Origin: Candidatus Galacturonatibacter soehngenii
GTDB lineage: Bacteria; Bacillota; Clostridia; Lachnospirales; Lachnospiraceae
Reading direction: 5' to 3'
DNA: 64,000 nucleotides
Assembly (NCBI RefSeq): GCF_008830185.1
Contig: NZ_WAGX01000005.1
Coordinates: 496,001-560,000 of the forward strand
Part shown: positions 25,403 to 33,143 of the stretch, piece by piece
Numbering within the stretch: position 1 is the stretch's first letter
Layout: each line of letters starts with the position of its first letter
The notes under the pieces: model-generated
What the model was told of the DNA's origin: nothing
What the model saw: only the letters and a program-made list of their open reading frames with translations
The model's database searches: none
Position numbers and translations under genes: made by a program

Positions 25403-25667
25403 GGTTTACCACCTCTTTCTTATAATTCCAATAGGTCAATATATGTATAAATTCATACATTTGTGGATAGCTCAACCGCTTCCAGTCTGACAGACCGTAT
25501 AGCTCCAATAACAGAAAATCAAAAAAATCCTTTGTAATACGTTTTTGAACAATCAATCGGCGCAAGATTTTATACTGTCCAGTAGTATAAGTGGTAGGAA
25601 TTACTTTAACAGTAGACCTTATATTCTGCATGATTAAAGTCTTGCTATCATAGTTCAACAACTTCAT
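25395..25667 (-). CDS. Small basic protein of unknown function
   Basis: 90 residues (MKLLNYDSKTLIMQNIRSTV), mixed and basic with a helical C-terminal half (DFFDFLLLELYGLSDWKRLSYPQMYEFIHILTYW). It overlaps both neighbours in the cluster, which suggests translational coupling. Not recognised; no catalytic motif visible. Confidence 0.6.
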   Translation of the reverse strand: MKLLNYDSKTLIMQNIRSTVKVIPTTYTTGQYKILRRLIVQKRITKDFFDFLLLELYGLSDWKRLSYPQMYEFIHILTYWNYKKEVVNHE

Positions 25668-25857
25668 AACTTTTCATCTCCTTTCCCCATATATCCTCAC
25701 ATACTGCATAATGAGGACAGTAACAACAGAAATCAAAATCACATTCTGCTATCACATATCCATTGATAGCAATAGGAACACATACGGATAAGTAATCCTT
25801 ACACTTTTGGCAACAGGAGCAGTATTCCCCTGCTGGCCGTCCTTGAAAATAACACAT
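25648..25857 (-). CDS. Cysteine-rich small protein
   Basis: 69 residues from the ATG at 25857, with AAAGGAA 8-10 bases upstream. It has about ten cysteines in pairs (YCSCCQKC, CDFDFCCYC, VCED), so it probably binds two or more zinc ions or a metal cluster. No known family recognised. It lies in the element's small-gene cluster between the J-domain gene and the basic protein gene. Confidence 0.6.
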   Translation of the reverse strand: MCYFQGRPAGEYCSCCQKCKDYLSVCVPIAINGYVIAECDFDFCCYCPHYAVCEDIWGKEMKSYEVVEL

Positions 25858-25895
25858 GACAAACACTTCCTTTCTTGATTTTAGGCAAAAAAATA

Positions 25896-25911
25896 AAGCC
25901 TTATATGGCTT
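25896..25911 (-). terminator. Short hairpin after the J-domain gene
   Basis: AAGCC (25896-25900) and GGCTT (25907-25911) form a small stem followed on the minus strand by ATTTTTTT. It may partly terminate the J-domain transcript. Confidence 0.5.
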
Positions 25912-25912
25912 A

Positions 25913-26389
25913 TTACTGGTTTAATGCATACTGCTTTTCTTTATGGCTCACCGTCTGACTTCCATACTTCATGCGGATATCTTCAAGACTGATTTCTGCT
26001 TTATGATACCTCTTATAATCTCCAAAATGCCAAGTCCATGCTTTTTTCTTAGGAGCATACTTAAATCCCAATTCCTTTAGCTTCTCCTTATACGCATAGC
26101 AATCAAAGCACCATATCCATGAGCCAATGATTTCTATTTCCATCCTATACCCGATAATTACATTAAGAGCCTCTTTAAATGCCGTATTCTCCTCATTTTC
26201 GTCATAGGTACACGATTGACCATCGGACTTATTTTCAGCCTTTAGGCAGTCAAATAAGAGGTCATATTCCGCATTGATTTCCTGCATATTAGATACATTA
26301 CCTCCATTGTCAGGATGATGTTTTAACAACAGCTTTTTATACTGCCCCCTTAATTCATCCATGTTATTCACTTCTTGAAACCACTTCAT
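25913..26389 (-). CDS. J-domain protein of the integrative element
   Basis: 158 residues from the ATG at 26389, with AAAGGAGC 8 bases upstream. Residues 1-50 form a J domain (MDELRGQYKKLLLKHHPDNGG, with the HPD motif), the surface that activates Hsp70/DnaK. The C-terminal half (GSWIWCFDCYAYKEKLKELGFKYAPKKKAWTWHFGDYKRYHK) is a conserved module seen with J domains on Firmicutes mobile elements, possibly recruiting DnaK to DNA-protein complexes. No zinc-finger region, so it is not a true DnaJ. Confidence 0.8.
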   Translation of the reverse strand: MKWFQEVNNMDELRGQYKKLLLKHHPDNGGNVSNMQEINAEYDLLFDCLKAENKSDGQSCTYDENEENTAFKEALNVIIGYRMEIEIIGSWIWCFDCYAYKEKLKELGFKYAPKKKAWTWHFGDYKRYHKAEISLEDIRMKYGSQTVSHKEKQYALNQ

Positions 26390-26434
26390 AATCAACAGCT
26401 CCTTTCAAATTTACTTAAAAATGGGTACAAAAAA

Positions 26435-26459
26435 GAGAGCAGTTTAACGACTTACTCTC
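26435..26459 (-). terminator. Terminator or attenuator upstream of the J-domain gene
   Basis: GAGAG (26435-26439) and CTCTC (26455-26459), with inner AGT/ACT pairs, form a stem followed on the minus strand by TTTTTTG. It lies 45 bp before the J-domain ATG, so it could attenuate the small-gene operon. Confidence 0.5.
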
Positions 26460-26587
26460 AAGGTCGATAATTTTTCCTAACATAATACCGTCGGGTAGTA
26501 AACTATAAAATTAATTTCACATTATATGACTGGGCACCTCCCAAAATATATATAATTTTTTTCTCATATATAGGCATTTCTTAAAAA

Positions 26588-26617
26588 ATCTGTGTAAAAG
26601 CTGTGTAGTACTTGCTT
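26588..26617 (+). repeat. Right end direct repeat (likely integrase arm site)
   Basis: Matches 15477-15506 at 28 of 30 positions in direct orientation. It lies 15 bp inside the right core. Confidence 0.7.
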
Positions 26618-26632
26618 TTTCTTAGTCCATGA

Positions 26633-26641
26633 GTTATTATA
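26633..26641 (+). repeat. Right att core
   Basis: GTTATTATA, identical to 15468-15476. Bases to its right (TTACATGCTG) belong to the queT leader. Confidence 0.7.
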
Positions 26642-26688
26642 TTACATGCTGAACCCCTCACAAACACAGGGTTTTATACTTATCAATT

Positions 26689-26731
26689 CGTGTGTTCGAG
26701 ACCTTCCACACGTAAAACAAAACTAAAGGAG
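26689..26731 (+). promoter_or_regulatory. preQ1-I-type riboswitch controlling queT
   Basis: P1 stem CGTGTG (26689-26694) with CACACG (26707-26712), the loop TTCGAGACCTTC, and the tail TAAAACAAAACT. Loop CCTT (26702-26705) can pair with AAGG (26726-26729) inside the queT ribosome binding site AAAGGAG (26725-26731). This is the compact H-type pseudoknot of preQ1-I aptamers, and ligand binding would block translation. The downstream gene is a queT-type transporter, the expected target. Confidence 0.82.
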
Positions 26732-26736
26732 ATTAT

Positions 26737-27240
26737 ATGAAAACAAAAAATGTACACTTTATGACACAGGCAGCTGTCATAGCTGCTATCTACGTTATCC
26801 TAACGTTCCTTGCCAATACATTAGGTTTGGCATCTGGAGTAATTCAAGTACGATTATCAGAAATGCTTACCGTACTTCCTTATTTCACCACCGCTGCCAT
26901 TCCAGGCGTGACGATTGGATGTCTCATAAGCAATATTTTAACAGGTTGTAGTTTACTAGACATTGTATTTGGTACGTTGGCAACACTTCTTGGTGCCCTT
27001 GGCTCTTATTGGCTTAGAAAACACAAATTTTTGGTACCAATTCCACCAATCGTAGCAAATATCATAATTGTGCCATGGGTTCTTCGAATCAGTTATGGAG
27101 TACCTGATGCGATTCCTTATATGATGCTTACTGTAGGTATTGGAGAAATCATATCTTGTGGTATTTTAGGAACCATTTTATTAATTGCCTTAAATAAATA
27201 TAAACACGTAATTTTTCATACATCATTGAATCAAAATTAA
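26737..27240 (+). CDS. queT: Queuosine-precursor transporter QueT
   Basis: 167 residues, five or six membrane helices, QueT family (COG4708): MTQAAVIAAIYVILTFLANT, then VIQVRLSEMLTVLPYFTTAAIPGVTIGCLISN. It is the substrate-binding S component of an ECF transporter that takes up preQ1 or a related queuine precursor for tRNA modification. It starts 5 bases after AAAGGAG, which is the part masked by the preceding aptamer. It stands alone and is followed by a terminator. Confidence 0.9.
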   Translation: MKTKNVHFMTQAAVIAAIYVILTFLANTLGLASGVIQVRLSEMLTVLPYFTTAAIPGVTIGCLISNILTGCSLLDIVFGTLATLLGALGSYWLRKHKFLVPIPPIVANIIIVPWVLRISYGVPDAIPYMMLTVGIGEIISCGILGTILLIALNKYKHVIFHTSLNQN

Positions 27241-27258
27241 TTCAAGCATAAAAGGTCA

Positions 27259-27296
27259 AAAACGTAGCCAGACATAATTTGTTCTGGCTACGTTTT
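27259..27296. terminator. Terminator between queT and the sugar permease gene
   Basis: AAAACGTAGCCAGA and TCTGGCTACGTTTT form a 14-bp stem with a 10-nt loop between two convergent genes. Confidence 0.85.
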
Positions 27297-27309
27297 ATAT
27301 AACATGCTA

Positions 27310-28182
27310 TTAACCTTTCACAGCACCTGAAACCCCTTCTACATAGAATCTTTGTGTCACTAAGAATATAATAGCAATTGGAATGGATATCAAAACACAA
27401 CCAGCAAAGAATTGAGTATAGTAATATTCAATAAATTCTTTTTCCAACATGCTCCATAAACCAATGGCTATGGTATAATACTTCCTATCCTGCCCAAGTA
27501 TAACCTTAGCAAAGATATAATCCACCCAAGGACCCATAAAAGATTGCAAAAGGGTAATCACAATAATTGGTTTTGATAAAGGAATGGTAATTTTAAGAAA
27601 AACATCCCACTTAGTAGCTCCATCGATAAAAGCCGCCTCATCAATAGTCTTTGGTATGGTGTCAAAGAAACCTTTTGCTACATAAAAGACTAAACCTGCG
27701 CCACCTGAATAGACCATGATTAATGCCACTAATTTAAGTGGCCCTGCTTCAAGGAAACCAAATCCTTTTAATATATAGTAAACTGCAATCATAGACATGA
27801 ATCCTGGAAACATTCCTAAAATCATGGCAACATTTAGTAATCTTTTACGAAGTTTAAACCTTAATCTTGACATAACATAAGCTATACTTAATACAAAAAA
27901 AGCAGATAAAAGACATGTGCAGATAGCTACAAAAAGAGTATTAATAAACCATCTGCTGTAGTTTAAGCTACTCGTTTGTTCAAAAAGTTTTTTATAATTA
28001 TTAAGAGTATATCCTCTTGGTATAATATAACTTTTATAGGCTCCTCCCTCTTCACGAAAAGAGGTCAAGATTACAAAAAAAACAGGTAAAACCCAGACAA
28101 ACCCTAGTACCGATAAAAAAACATGTACTATGGAATTTGCAATAAATTGTTTTGTTTTCATAGATCTTGTTTTTCTTTTCAT
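27310..28182 (-). CDS. malG: Sugar ABC transporter permease, MalG type
   Basis: 290 residues with six membrane helices. The EAA loop, EAAFIDGATKWDVFLKITIPLSKP, contacts the ATPase. The C-terminal QRFYVEGVSGAVKG is typical of MalG and galactan or maltodextrin permeases. It pairs with the adjacent MalF-type permease, whose stop overlaps its start. No ATPase gene lies in this operon, so a shared MsmX-type ATPase encoded elsewhere probably powers it. Confidence 0.9.
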   Translation of the reverse strand: MKRKTRSMKTKQFIANSIVHVFLSVLGFVWVLPVFFVILTSFREEGGAYKSYIIPRGYTLNNYKKLFEQTSSLNYSRWFINTLFVAICTCLLSAFFVLSIAYVMSRLRFKLRKRLLNVAMILGMFPGFMSMIAVYYILKGFGFLEAGPLKLVALIMVYSGGAGLVFYVAKGFFDTIPKTIDEAAFIDGATKWDVFLKITIPLSKPIIVITLLQSFMGPWVDYIFAKVILGQDRKYYTIAIGLWSMLEKEFIEYYYTQFFAGCVLISIPIAIIFLVTQRFYVEGVSGAVKG

Positions 28183-29576
28183 TATTGGAATGCCTCCTCG
28201 TCCTTATAAGAACCTGTATGACGATAGGTTAACAATGATAAAGCAGCAAGTATAATAAACACTATAATACCGATGACCGCGCCAATATTGTAATCTTTAT
28301 TTGTAATTGTGAGTTTGTACAACCAGGTAACTAACAAATCTGTCTTTCCTGCATAGTAATATTCAAGAGATTCAGGCCCACCTCCTGAAAGTAAATAAAT
28401 AACGTTAAAATTATTTATATTCCCAACAAATGCAGTAATTAATGTAGGAGTAGTAATAAATAACATATAAGGTAAGGTTATTTTAAAAAAAGTAACAAAC
28501 GTATTTGCCCCATCCATTTTTGCAGCTTCATATAAATCTTTTGGTATGTTTTGCAATATCCCTGTAGTGGTTAACATGGTAAAGGGAACTCCAATCCATA
28601 TATTGATGCAAATAATCATTACTTTTGCTAATGTAGGGTCCGTAAAAAATGGTATGGATTCTGTTGGACCAAGGATACCAATAATACGAAGAATGGCATT
28701 TACAGGTCCATTGGTATTAAAAATAGTTTTCATAGTAAGTAAGGAGACGAATTGAGGAACGGCAATAGACATTATAAATAAAAATCTCCAAAATATTTTC
28801 AAGCGGGTACCTTTTCGATTAATTAAAATAGCTAATAGCATTCCTAAAATATAACAGGTAAATGTTGCAAAAATTGCCCAGATAATTGTCCATCCAAGAA
28901 CTGGCCAAAAAGTATTTGCTAAAACTCCGTTTTTTTGAAACATTGCTATGAAGTTATCTAATCCAATCCAGTCAAATAAATTACCTGGTGGCTGATGATT
29001 CTTATCATAGCTTGTAAATGCAATTAAAATCATAAATACAAGCGGGATGATTGTAAAACATAAAATCCCCATACTTGGTAAGAATAACAAGGTTTTATGA
29101 AGATTCTTTTCAAATAATGAATTCAAATCATCCTTAAAAGACGAAACTAATTTGCCTTGCTCCACACTATTTTGTGTTTCATATGCACTTTTTACAGAAG
29201 TTATTAAGAGTAAGAAAAAGCTCAAAGTTATAAAGACTGTAATAACCCCATATAGTAGACAAAGCATTGAGTTATCTCCAGTAATATACTCATAAATCTG
29301 CTTGGTTTCATTAAAAACCTCCTCTTGTACGTTGGTTCCTAATGTTATAAAGTTTTTAATAGCTTCCAAACCAAAACTTATCATATAATATATGTACACT
29401 ATTTCTAATGACAACATTAATAATCCACGAAAAATTTGTTTGTGAAACAAATTGCCCAAACCGAATATAATTGCAGATAATTTGGTATACCCATCTCCTA
29501 GAATAAAAGCTGTTTTAAAATCAATATCATGAAAGGCTGCATTGACGTTAGACTTATTTTGCTTTTTATGGATCAT
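28182..29576 (-). CDS. malF: Sugar ABC transporter permease, MalF type
   Basis: 464 residues. An extended N-terminal region with two or three extra membrane helices (about 25-150) precedes the six-helix core, as in Firmicutes MalF/MdxF proteins. The EAA loop is LYEAAKMDGANTFVTFFKITLPYML. It overlaps malG by one base and lies 21 bp after the binding-protein gene, so the three form one operon. The substrate is an oligosaccharide, most likely maltodextrin or galactan-derived; sequence alone does not decide. Confidence 0.9.
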   Translation of the reverse strand: MIHKKQNKSNVNAAFHDIDFKTAFILGDGYTKLSAIIFGLGNLFHKQIFRGLLMLSLEIVYIYYMISFGLEAIKNFITLGTNVQEEVFNETKQIYEYITGDNSMLCLLYGVITVFITLSFFLLLITSVKSAYETQNSVEQGKLVSSFKDDLNSLFEKNLHKTLLFLPSMGILCFTIIPLVFMILIAFTSYDKNHQPPGNLFDWIGLDNFIAMFQKNGVLANTFWPVLGWTIIWAIFATFTCYILGMLLAILINRKGTRLKIFWRFLFIMSIAVPQFVSLLTMKTIFNTNGPVNAILRIIGILGPTESIPFFTDPTLAKVMIICINIWIGVPFTMLTTTGILQNIPKDLYEAAKMDGANTFVTFFKITLPYMLFITTPTLITAFVGNINNFNVIYLLSGGGPESLEYYYAGKTDLLVTWLYKLTITNKDYNIGAVIGIIVFIILAALSLLTYRHTGSYKDEEAFQ

Positions 29577-29597
29577 ATTACAACTCCTTTAAACTAT

Positions 29598-30893
29598 TTA
29601 ATCTACTAATGTAGAAACAAAGGTATCCAGTTTTATTTGTGCATTTCCTTTATTTAATTCACCACTTCTAATTTCTGTAGCAAAGCCAGCAATATTAGCC
29701 CAAAATCTTGTACTAAATTCTGTAGAGGTAGGCTGCATAATAGATGCAATGTTTGTTTCTTCAACAATAACTTTTGCAACTTCATCTTCCTGAACATCTG
29801 CTGATTCACATGCTACAAGATTAGTAGGAACCTGACCTGTTTCATTAAAACGTTGCATTTGCATTTCTTCACTGCCAATATAAGCTGCAAAAGCTACTGC
29901 AACATCAGGGTAAGCTGCATTTGCATTAACTCCGATTACTTTTGAACCATAAAAGCCTTTTAATTGATGATTCGTTCCATCTAGATTATATGTAGGAATA
30001 ACCGCTAAACCTAAATCATCACCTAAAGCATCTTTGTATAAATTAAAATTCCAAGAACCGTCAAACCAAGCTCCAACTCTATGATCTGCTGTTAATTCAG
30101 ATAGAGAAACATCATCATAATATGCACATTTAGGATTGTTAATTAAATCAATCAAATAATTCGTAACAGCAATACCTGTTTCATTATTCCAGTTCGCACC
30201 CGCTGAAAAATCAGTCTGGCTTTCACCATAAATGGTTAAACCAGCTCCATAATACCAGGAAGCTAATTTCCACCCTCCTGCTGAATCAAAGCAGAAATTG
30301 TATACATTATCAGGAGTTTCTTTTGCCATAATGCCTTCAATCGTTTTGATATCTTCTTCATTTAAAATTGATTTATCATAATACATGATAAATGTGTTAT
30401 GAGTAAAAGGAATTCCATATATCGCATTATCAATTGTCACCGTTTTAACAACTTCTTTAGACATGCTTGATTTGACCATTTCTTCTGTAGACCCGCCAAG
30501 TCTTGCAATCGCTCCTGCTTTTACCAATTCGTTTAACTGATCATTTGCAAAAAAGAATACATCACCAGCAGCAGAAACATCTTTTAGTATTTCATCTTTC
30601 GCAGTATCTTCACCTTGTGCCTCGATTGTAAATGTAATGTCCCATTCAGGATGCAGTGCCTGAAAAGATTTTGTCATGGATTCTATGGTTGCTTTTTGCA
30701 TCTGGTTTTCAGGTGCCCAAATCTTTAAGGTAACGGGTTTTGTTTCACCCAATTCATCCGAAGTTCTTGATTCTTTGGTTACTTTGGCTTCGCTGTTTAT
30801 ATCGTTTGTAGTTGTCTCACTTGTTTTACCACAGCCAAATAAAGAAGCTAATAAAGTAGTACCGATTAGTAATGCAAAAAATTTCCTTTTCAT
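29598..30893 (-). CDS. Sugar-binding lipoprotein (MalE-like)
   Basis: 431 residues. A lipoprotein signal with lipobox ASLFGC (Cys21), then an acidic linker and a family 1 extracellular binding domain (VTLKIWAPENQMQKATIESM, DVFFFANDQLNELVKAGAIARL, NTFIMYYDKSILNEED). It captures the sugar and hands it to the MalFG permease. AAGGAGAGG precedes the ATG. Upstream lie a LacI-type operator and two other inverted repeats, so the operon is probably sugar-induced. Confidence 0.9.
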   Translation of the reverse strand: MKRKFFALLIGTTLLASLFGCGKTSETTTNDINSEAKVTKESRTSDELGETKPVTLKIWAPENQMQKATIESMTKSFQALHPEWDITFTIEAQGEDTAKDEILKDVSAAGDVFFFANDQLNELVKAGAIARLGGSTEEMVKSSMSKEVVKTVTIDNAIYGIPFTHNTFIMYYDKSILNEEDIKTIEGIMAKETPDNVYNFCFDSAGGWKLASWYYGAGLTIYGESQTDFSAGANWNNETGIAVTNYLIDLINNPKCAYYDDVSLSELTADHRVGAWFDGSWNFNLYKDALGDDLGLAVIPTYNLDGTNHQLKGFYGSKVIGVNANAAYPDVAVAFAAYIGSEEMQMQRFNETGQVPTNLVACESADVQEDEVAKVIVEETNIASIMQPTSTEFSTRFWANIAGFATEIRSGELNKGNAQIKLDTFVSTLVD

Positions 30894-30925
30894 AATTTAC
30901 CTCTCCTTAAATTATTAAAATGTGA

Positions 30926-30978
30926 TTGTGACTTCAAGTCACAAAAGTTCTATCATAAAATGTGATTACACATTTTAT
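30926..30978 (-). promoter_or_regulatory. Two inverted repeats upstream of the sugar-binding protein gene
   Basis: A 19-bp palindrome (30926-30944, arms TTGTGACTT and AAGTCACAA) and a 24-bp one (30955-30978, arms ATAAAATGTG and CACATTTTAT) lie in the leader, about 33 and 62 bp before the ATG. They could be extra regulator sites or mRNA hairpins. They differ from the LacI-type operator, suggesting a second input. Confidence 0.55.
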
Positions 30979-31020
30979 TTCGTTGCAATTAAGTATCTTC
31001 TTATTTTGTATGTATCCTAA

Positions 31021-31034
31021 GGAAAACGGTTTCC
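31021..31034. promoter_or_regulatory. LacI-family operator for the mal-type operon
   Basis: GGAAAACGGTTTCC with a central CG, the usual LacI-family half-sites. It lies between the regulator gene end and the binding-protein gene. A related site occurs upstream of the regulator itself (32079-32096). Confidence 0.75.
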
Positions 31035-31069
31035 TTTATATAAAAAAAAAGTTATATTGATATTACTCT

Positions 31070-32065
31070 TTATTTTTGAATAACATCCATATAATCTATT
31101 TTACAAACCTCGTAAGGTATTTCAACATATTGCCCTTTTCCTCCATAAAGCAATGTTTTCAATTCATCAAATGCCCGTTTGGATTTCTGGTTAAAATCTT
31201 GTTTCACCGTATTCATGGCTATTTTGGTGTAACCCATTAAGCGAATTCCGTCAAAACCACATACTGGTCTGTATATATCTAGCTCTGTAAGTGCAAATAC
31301 TGCTCCAATCGCCATAAGATCAGATGCACATACGATAGCATTTATATTTTTTGCATTTTTAATTGTAATTTCTCTTGCTTTATATTCATTAAAATCACCA
31401 TATCTAATCAGTAGTTCGAAATTATATTCTTCTTGTAATTTCTTCATGGCATCAAGACGTTGATTGGTAATGTATCCTCCTTCCCCTCCTGCTATATACA
31501 AAACTCTGTTAATATAATCATTCTCATTCAAAGTTTTTTTTGCCACATCATACTGTGCACAACAATGATCAATTGAAACAGAAGATGTTTTATCATTGAT
31601 GATGCAAGAATCTACTAAGACACAATAAAATTCTTGTTTCTCTATTATTTTATAAATATTTTTATTTTCTATGGATAAATTGTATATGATTAAACAATTT
31701 ATTCTTTGAGACTTTAAGTACGCAGTCACTTGTTTGTAATTCATATCATCAAACTGTGAACTAAAAAATGTCACCACTTCAATATGATATTCCTTTGCCT
31801 TTTCAAACGCTCCTGTTAGGTATTGCATATTGATTTCATCGACATATTGGCTGTTATGGCGTATATCAACGATTAATCCCACCCTGTTAAATTCCTTCTT
31901 TGAGAGAGAGATGGCAACGGAATTAGGTACATATCCCAATTCTTTAACTGCTTTTTCAACTTTCAATCTGGTTTCATCACTAACTAAGGAGTAGTTATTT
32001 AATACCTTAGATACCGTTGATTTTGCCACTCCTGCTCTTTTTGCCACATCATTTATCGATATCAT
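31070..32065 (-). CDS. LacI-family transcriptional regulator
   Basis: 331 residues. The N-terminal HTH (SINDVAKRAGVAKSTVSKVLNN) and hinge are classic LacI. The ligand domain has the periplasmic-binding fold (RVGLIVDIRHNSQYVDEI, INAIVCASDLMAIGAVFALTEL, VCGFDGIRLMGYTKIAMNTVKQDF). It probably represses the downstream malEFG-type operon and itself through the two operators. AGGAGG precedes the ATG. Confidence 0.92.
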   Translation of the reverse strand: MISINDVAKRAGVAKSTVSKVLNNYSLVSDETRLKVEKAVKELGYVPNSVAISLSKKEFNRVGLIVDIRHNSQYVDEINMQYLTGAFEKAKEYHIEVVTFFSSQFDDMNYKQVTAYLKSQRINCLIIYNLSIENKNIYKIIEKQEFYCVLVDSCIINDKTSSVSIDHCCAQYDVAKKTLNENDYINRVLYIAGGEGGYITNQRLDAMKKLQEEYNFELLIRYGDFNEYKAREITIKNAKNINAIVCASDLMAIGAVFALTELDIYRPVCGFDGIRLMGYTKIAMNTVKQDFNQKSKRAFDELKTLLYGGKGQYVEIPYEVCKIDYMDVIQK

Positions 32066-32078
32066 AAAGCATCCTCCT

Positions 32079-32096
32079 AAAGAAAACGGTTTCTTT
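32079..32096. promoter_or_regulatory. LacI-family operator upstream of its own gene
   Basis: AAAGAAAACGGTTTCTTT, centred on CG, 14 bp upstream of the regulator ATG. It shares AAAACGGTTTC with the site at 31021-31034, which supports autoregulation. Confidence 0.75.
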
Positions 32097-32235
32097 GTTA
32101 CTATTATATAATGCTTTTATAGATAATATGCTTCTTATATTAAAAATGCTTACTTTTGATACTATAATGATTCGTCTTATCACAAGTTGAAATTTTAGCA
32201 TTTAATTATTTAGGCAGTTTTCTATTGCTGATAAT

Positions 32236-32270
32236 ATAAAAGTAGCCAGGACATACCCGACTACTTTTAT
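32236..32270. terminator. Terminator after the C39-like protein gene
   Basis: ATAAAAGTAG (32236-32245) pairs with CTACTTTTAT (32261-32270). It directly follows the stop at 32273. Confidence 0.7.
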
Positions 32271-32272
32271 AT

Positions 32273-32872
32273 TCATTTATTTAGCAGAATCATTCCGCCC
32301 TTTTCCTTATATCCTGTATCCCATAATTCACGCAAGGATAACCAATGATACGCTCCATAGGTTGCTGCCTTAACCATCATTTCATCGTCAAATTCTTCAT
32401 ATCCAACTAGTAAAAACCAATGCCAAGTAAAAAAGTCCATACTTTTCTTTTTATGCTTTAATAATAGATAAGGAATGGGAATCTCCATGTCAATTTGCTT
32501 TTTTACTACCTTCATGGCGTCTTCAACGTTTGATTCTCCTGCAAAACCAGTAACTTTTATTTCCTTATCTCCTGTATCCTTTAAATATTTTTCCATTCCT
32601 TCTATATAGATTTCTAATCGATCAATACCTCGGATTCTAGGTGCTAGATAAGGTTTCATTTTCTTAGAAAACTGAATATAGGCTTCTTTATTTAGTTGAT
32701 CTAGGGCAAAGGGAAACAAATGCGTTTTATTTTGATGAAGTGCCAGATAAATACTTGTATCGCATACCGTCAAAGCAGCACATCCACCTAATTTCATCAT
32801 TGGGTCTTTTAGCCAATCTTGATTTCCACCATAGGCGCCTTCTATTTGAAAATATGGTAATTCTTTTCTCAT
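32273..32872 (-). CDS. Putative papain-like (C39-type) cysteine peptidase
   Basis: 199 residues, no signal peptide. A GGCAALTVCDTSIY motif near residue 30 offers a catalytic Cys31, and HWFLLVGYEEFDDE near 151 offers a His, the arrangement of C39-like papain folds. An Asn or Asp third residue could be in the segment after AATYGAYHWLSL. Its role is unknown; it may act on a peptide inside the cell or be inactive. AAAGGAGTTG lies upstream of the ATG. It forms its own transcription unit. Confidence 0.6.
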   Translation of the reverse strand: MRKELPYFQIEGAYGGNQDWLKDPMMKLGGCAALTVCDTSIYLALHQNKTHLFPFALDQLNKEAYIQFSKKMKPYLAPRIRGIDRLEIYIEGMEKYLKDTGDKEIKVTGFAGESNVEDAMKVVKKQIDMEIPIPYLLLKHKKKSMDFFTWHWFLLVGYEEFDDEMMVKAATYGAYHWLSLRELWDTGYKEKGGMILLNK

Positions 32873-33083
32873 ACCTTATCAACTCCTTTTTACCAGATTG
32901 TACCTTTTTATATCATAGGAAAGAGAAAGGGATTTTCCTATGTAAAAAGATTATTACTATTCTAACCATTCCCTTCTCTTTTTTCAATGGATAATTTTTC
33001 TTACTGATAATAAGTATCATAAGGTAGCAAATAATGGTACTATTGACTTCATTTTTTTGTTTATCCTATAGTATATTATATAA

Positions 33084-33130
33084 TTAGCCAGAGATTTGAG
33101 TGCTTCTTTACACGCAAATACTCTGGCTAA
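33084..33130. terminator. Terminator after the pdu operon
   Basis: TTAGCCAGAG (33084-33093) pairs with CTCTGGCTAA (33121-33130), directly after the pduO stop. Confidence 0.75.
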
Positions 33131-33143
33131 CTTATTATCCAAG

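Larger units (their letters stand above)
15468..26641. mobile_element. 11-kb integrative element with integrase, excisionase and replication initiator
   Basis: Bounded by a 9-bp direct repeat, GTTATTATA, at 15468-15476 and 26633-26641, with a longer imperfect 30-bp direct repeat just inside each end. It carries a Tn916-type tyrosine integrase, an excisionase-like protein, a putative rolling-circle replication initiator, an iterated dyad array and a J-domain protein, all common in Firmicutes integrative elements. No conjugation genes are seen, so it would need a helper to move between cells. Cargo includes the KAP NTPase pair and a secreted LRR protein. The insertion separates two riboswitch copies upstream of queT. 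Confidence 0.85.

Noticed and set aside
26612-26640. A possible hybrid promoter across the right att site (TTGCTT, 17 bp, TATTAT) that could drive queT from the element
   Set aside because: The -35 matches consensus at only three positions; the spacing may be chance in AT-rich DNA. Worth mapping but not supported as a feature.
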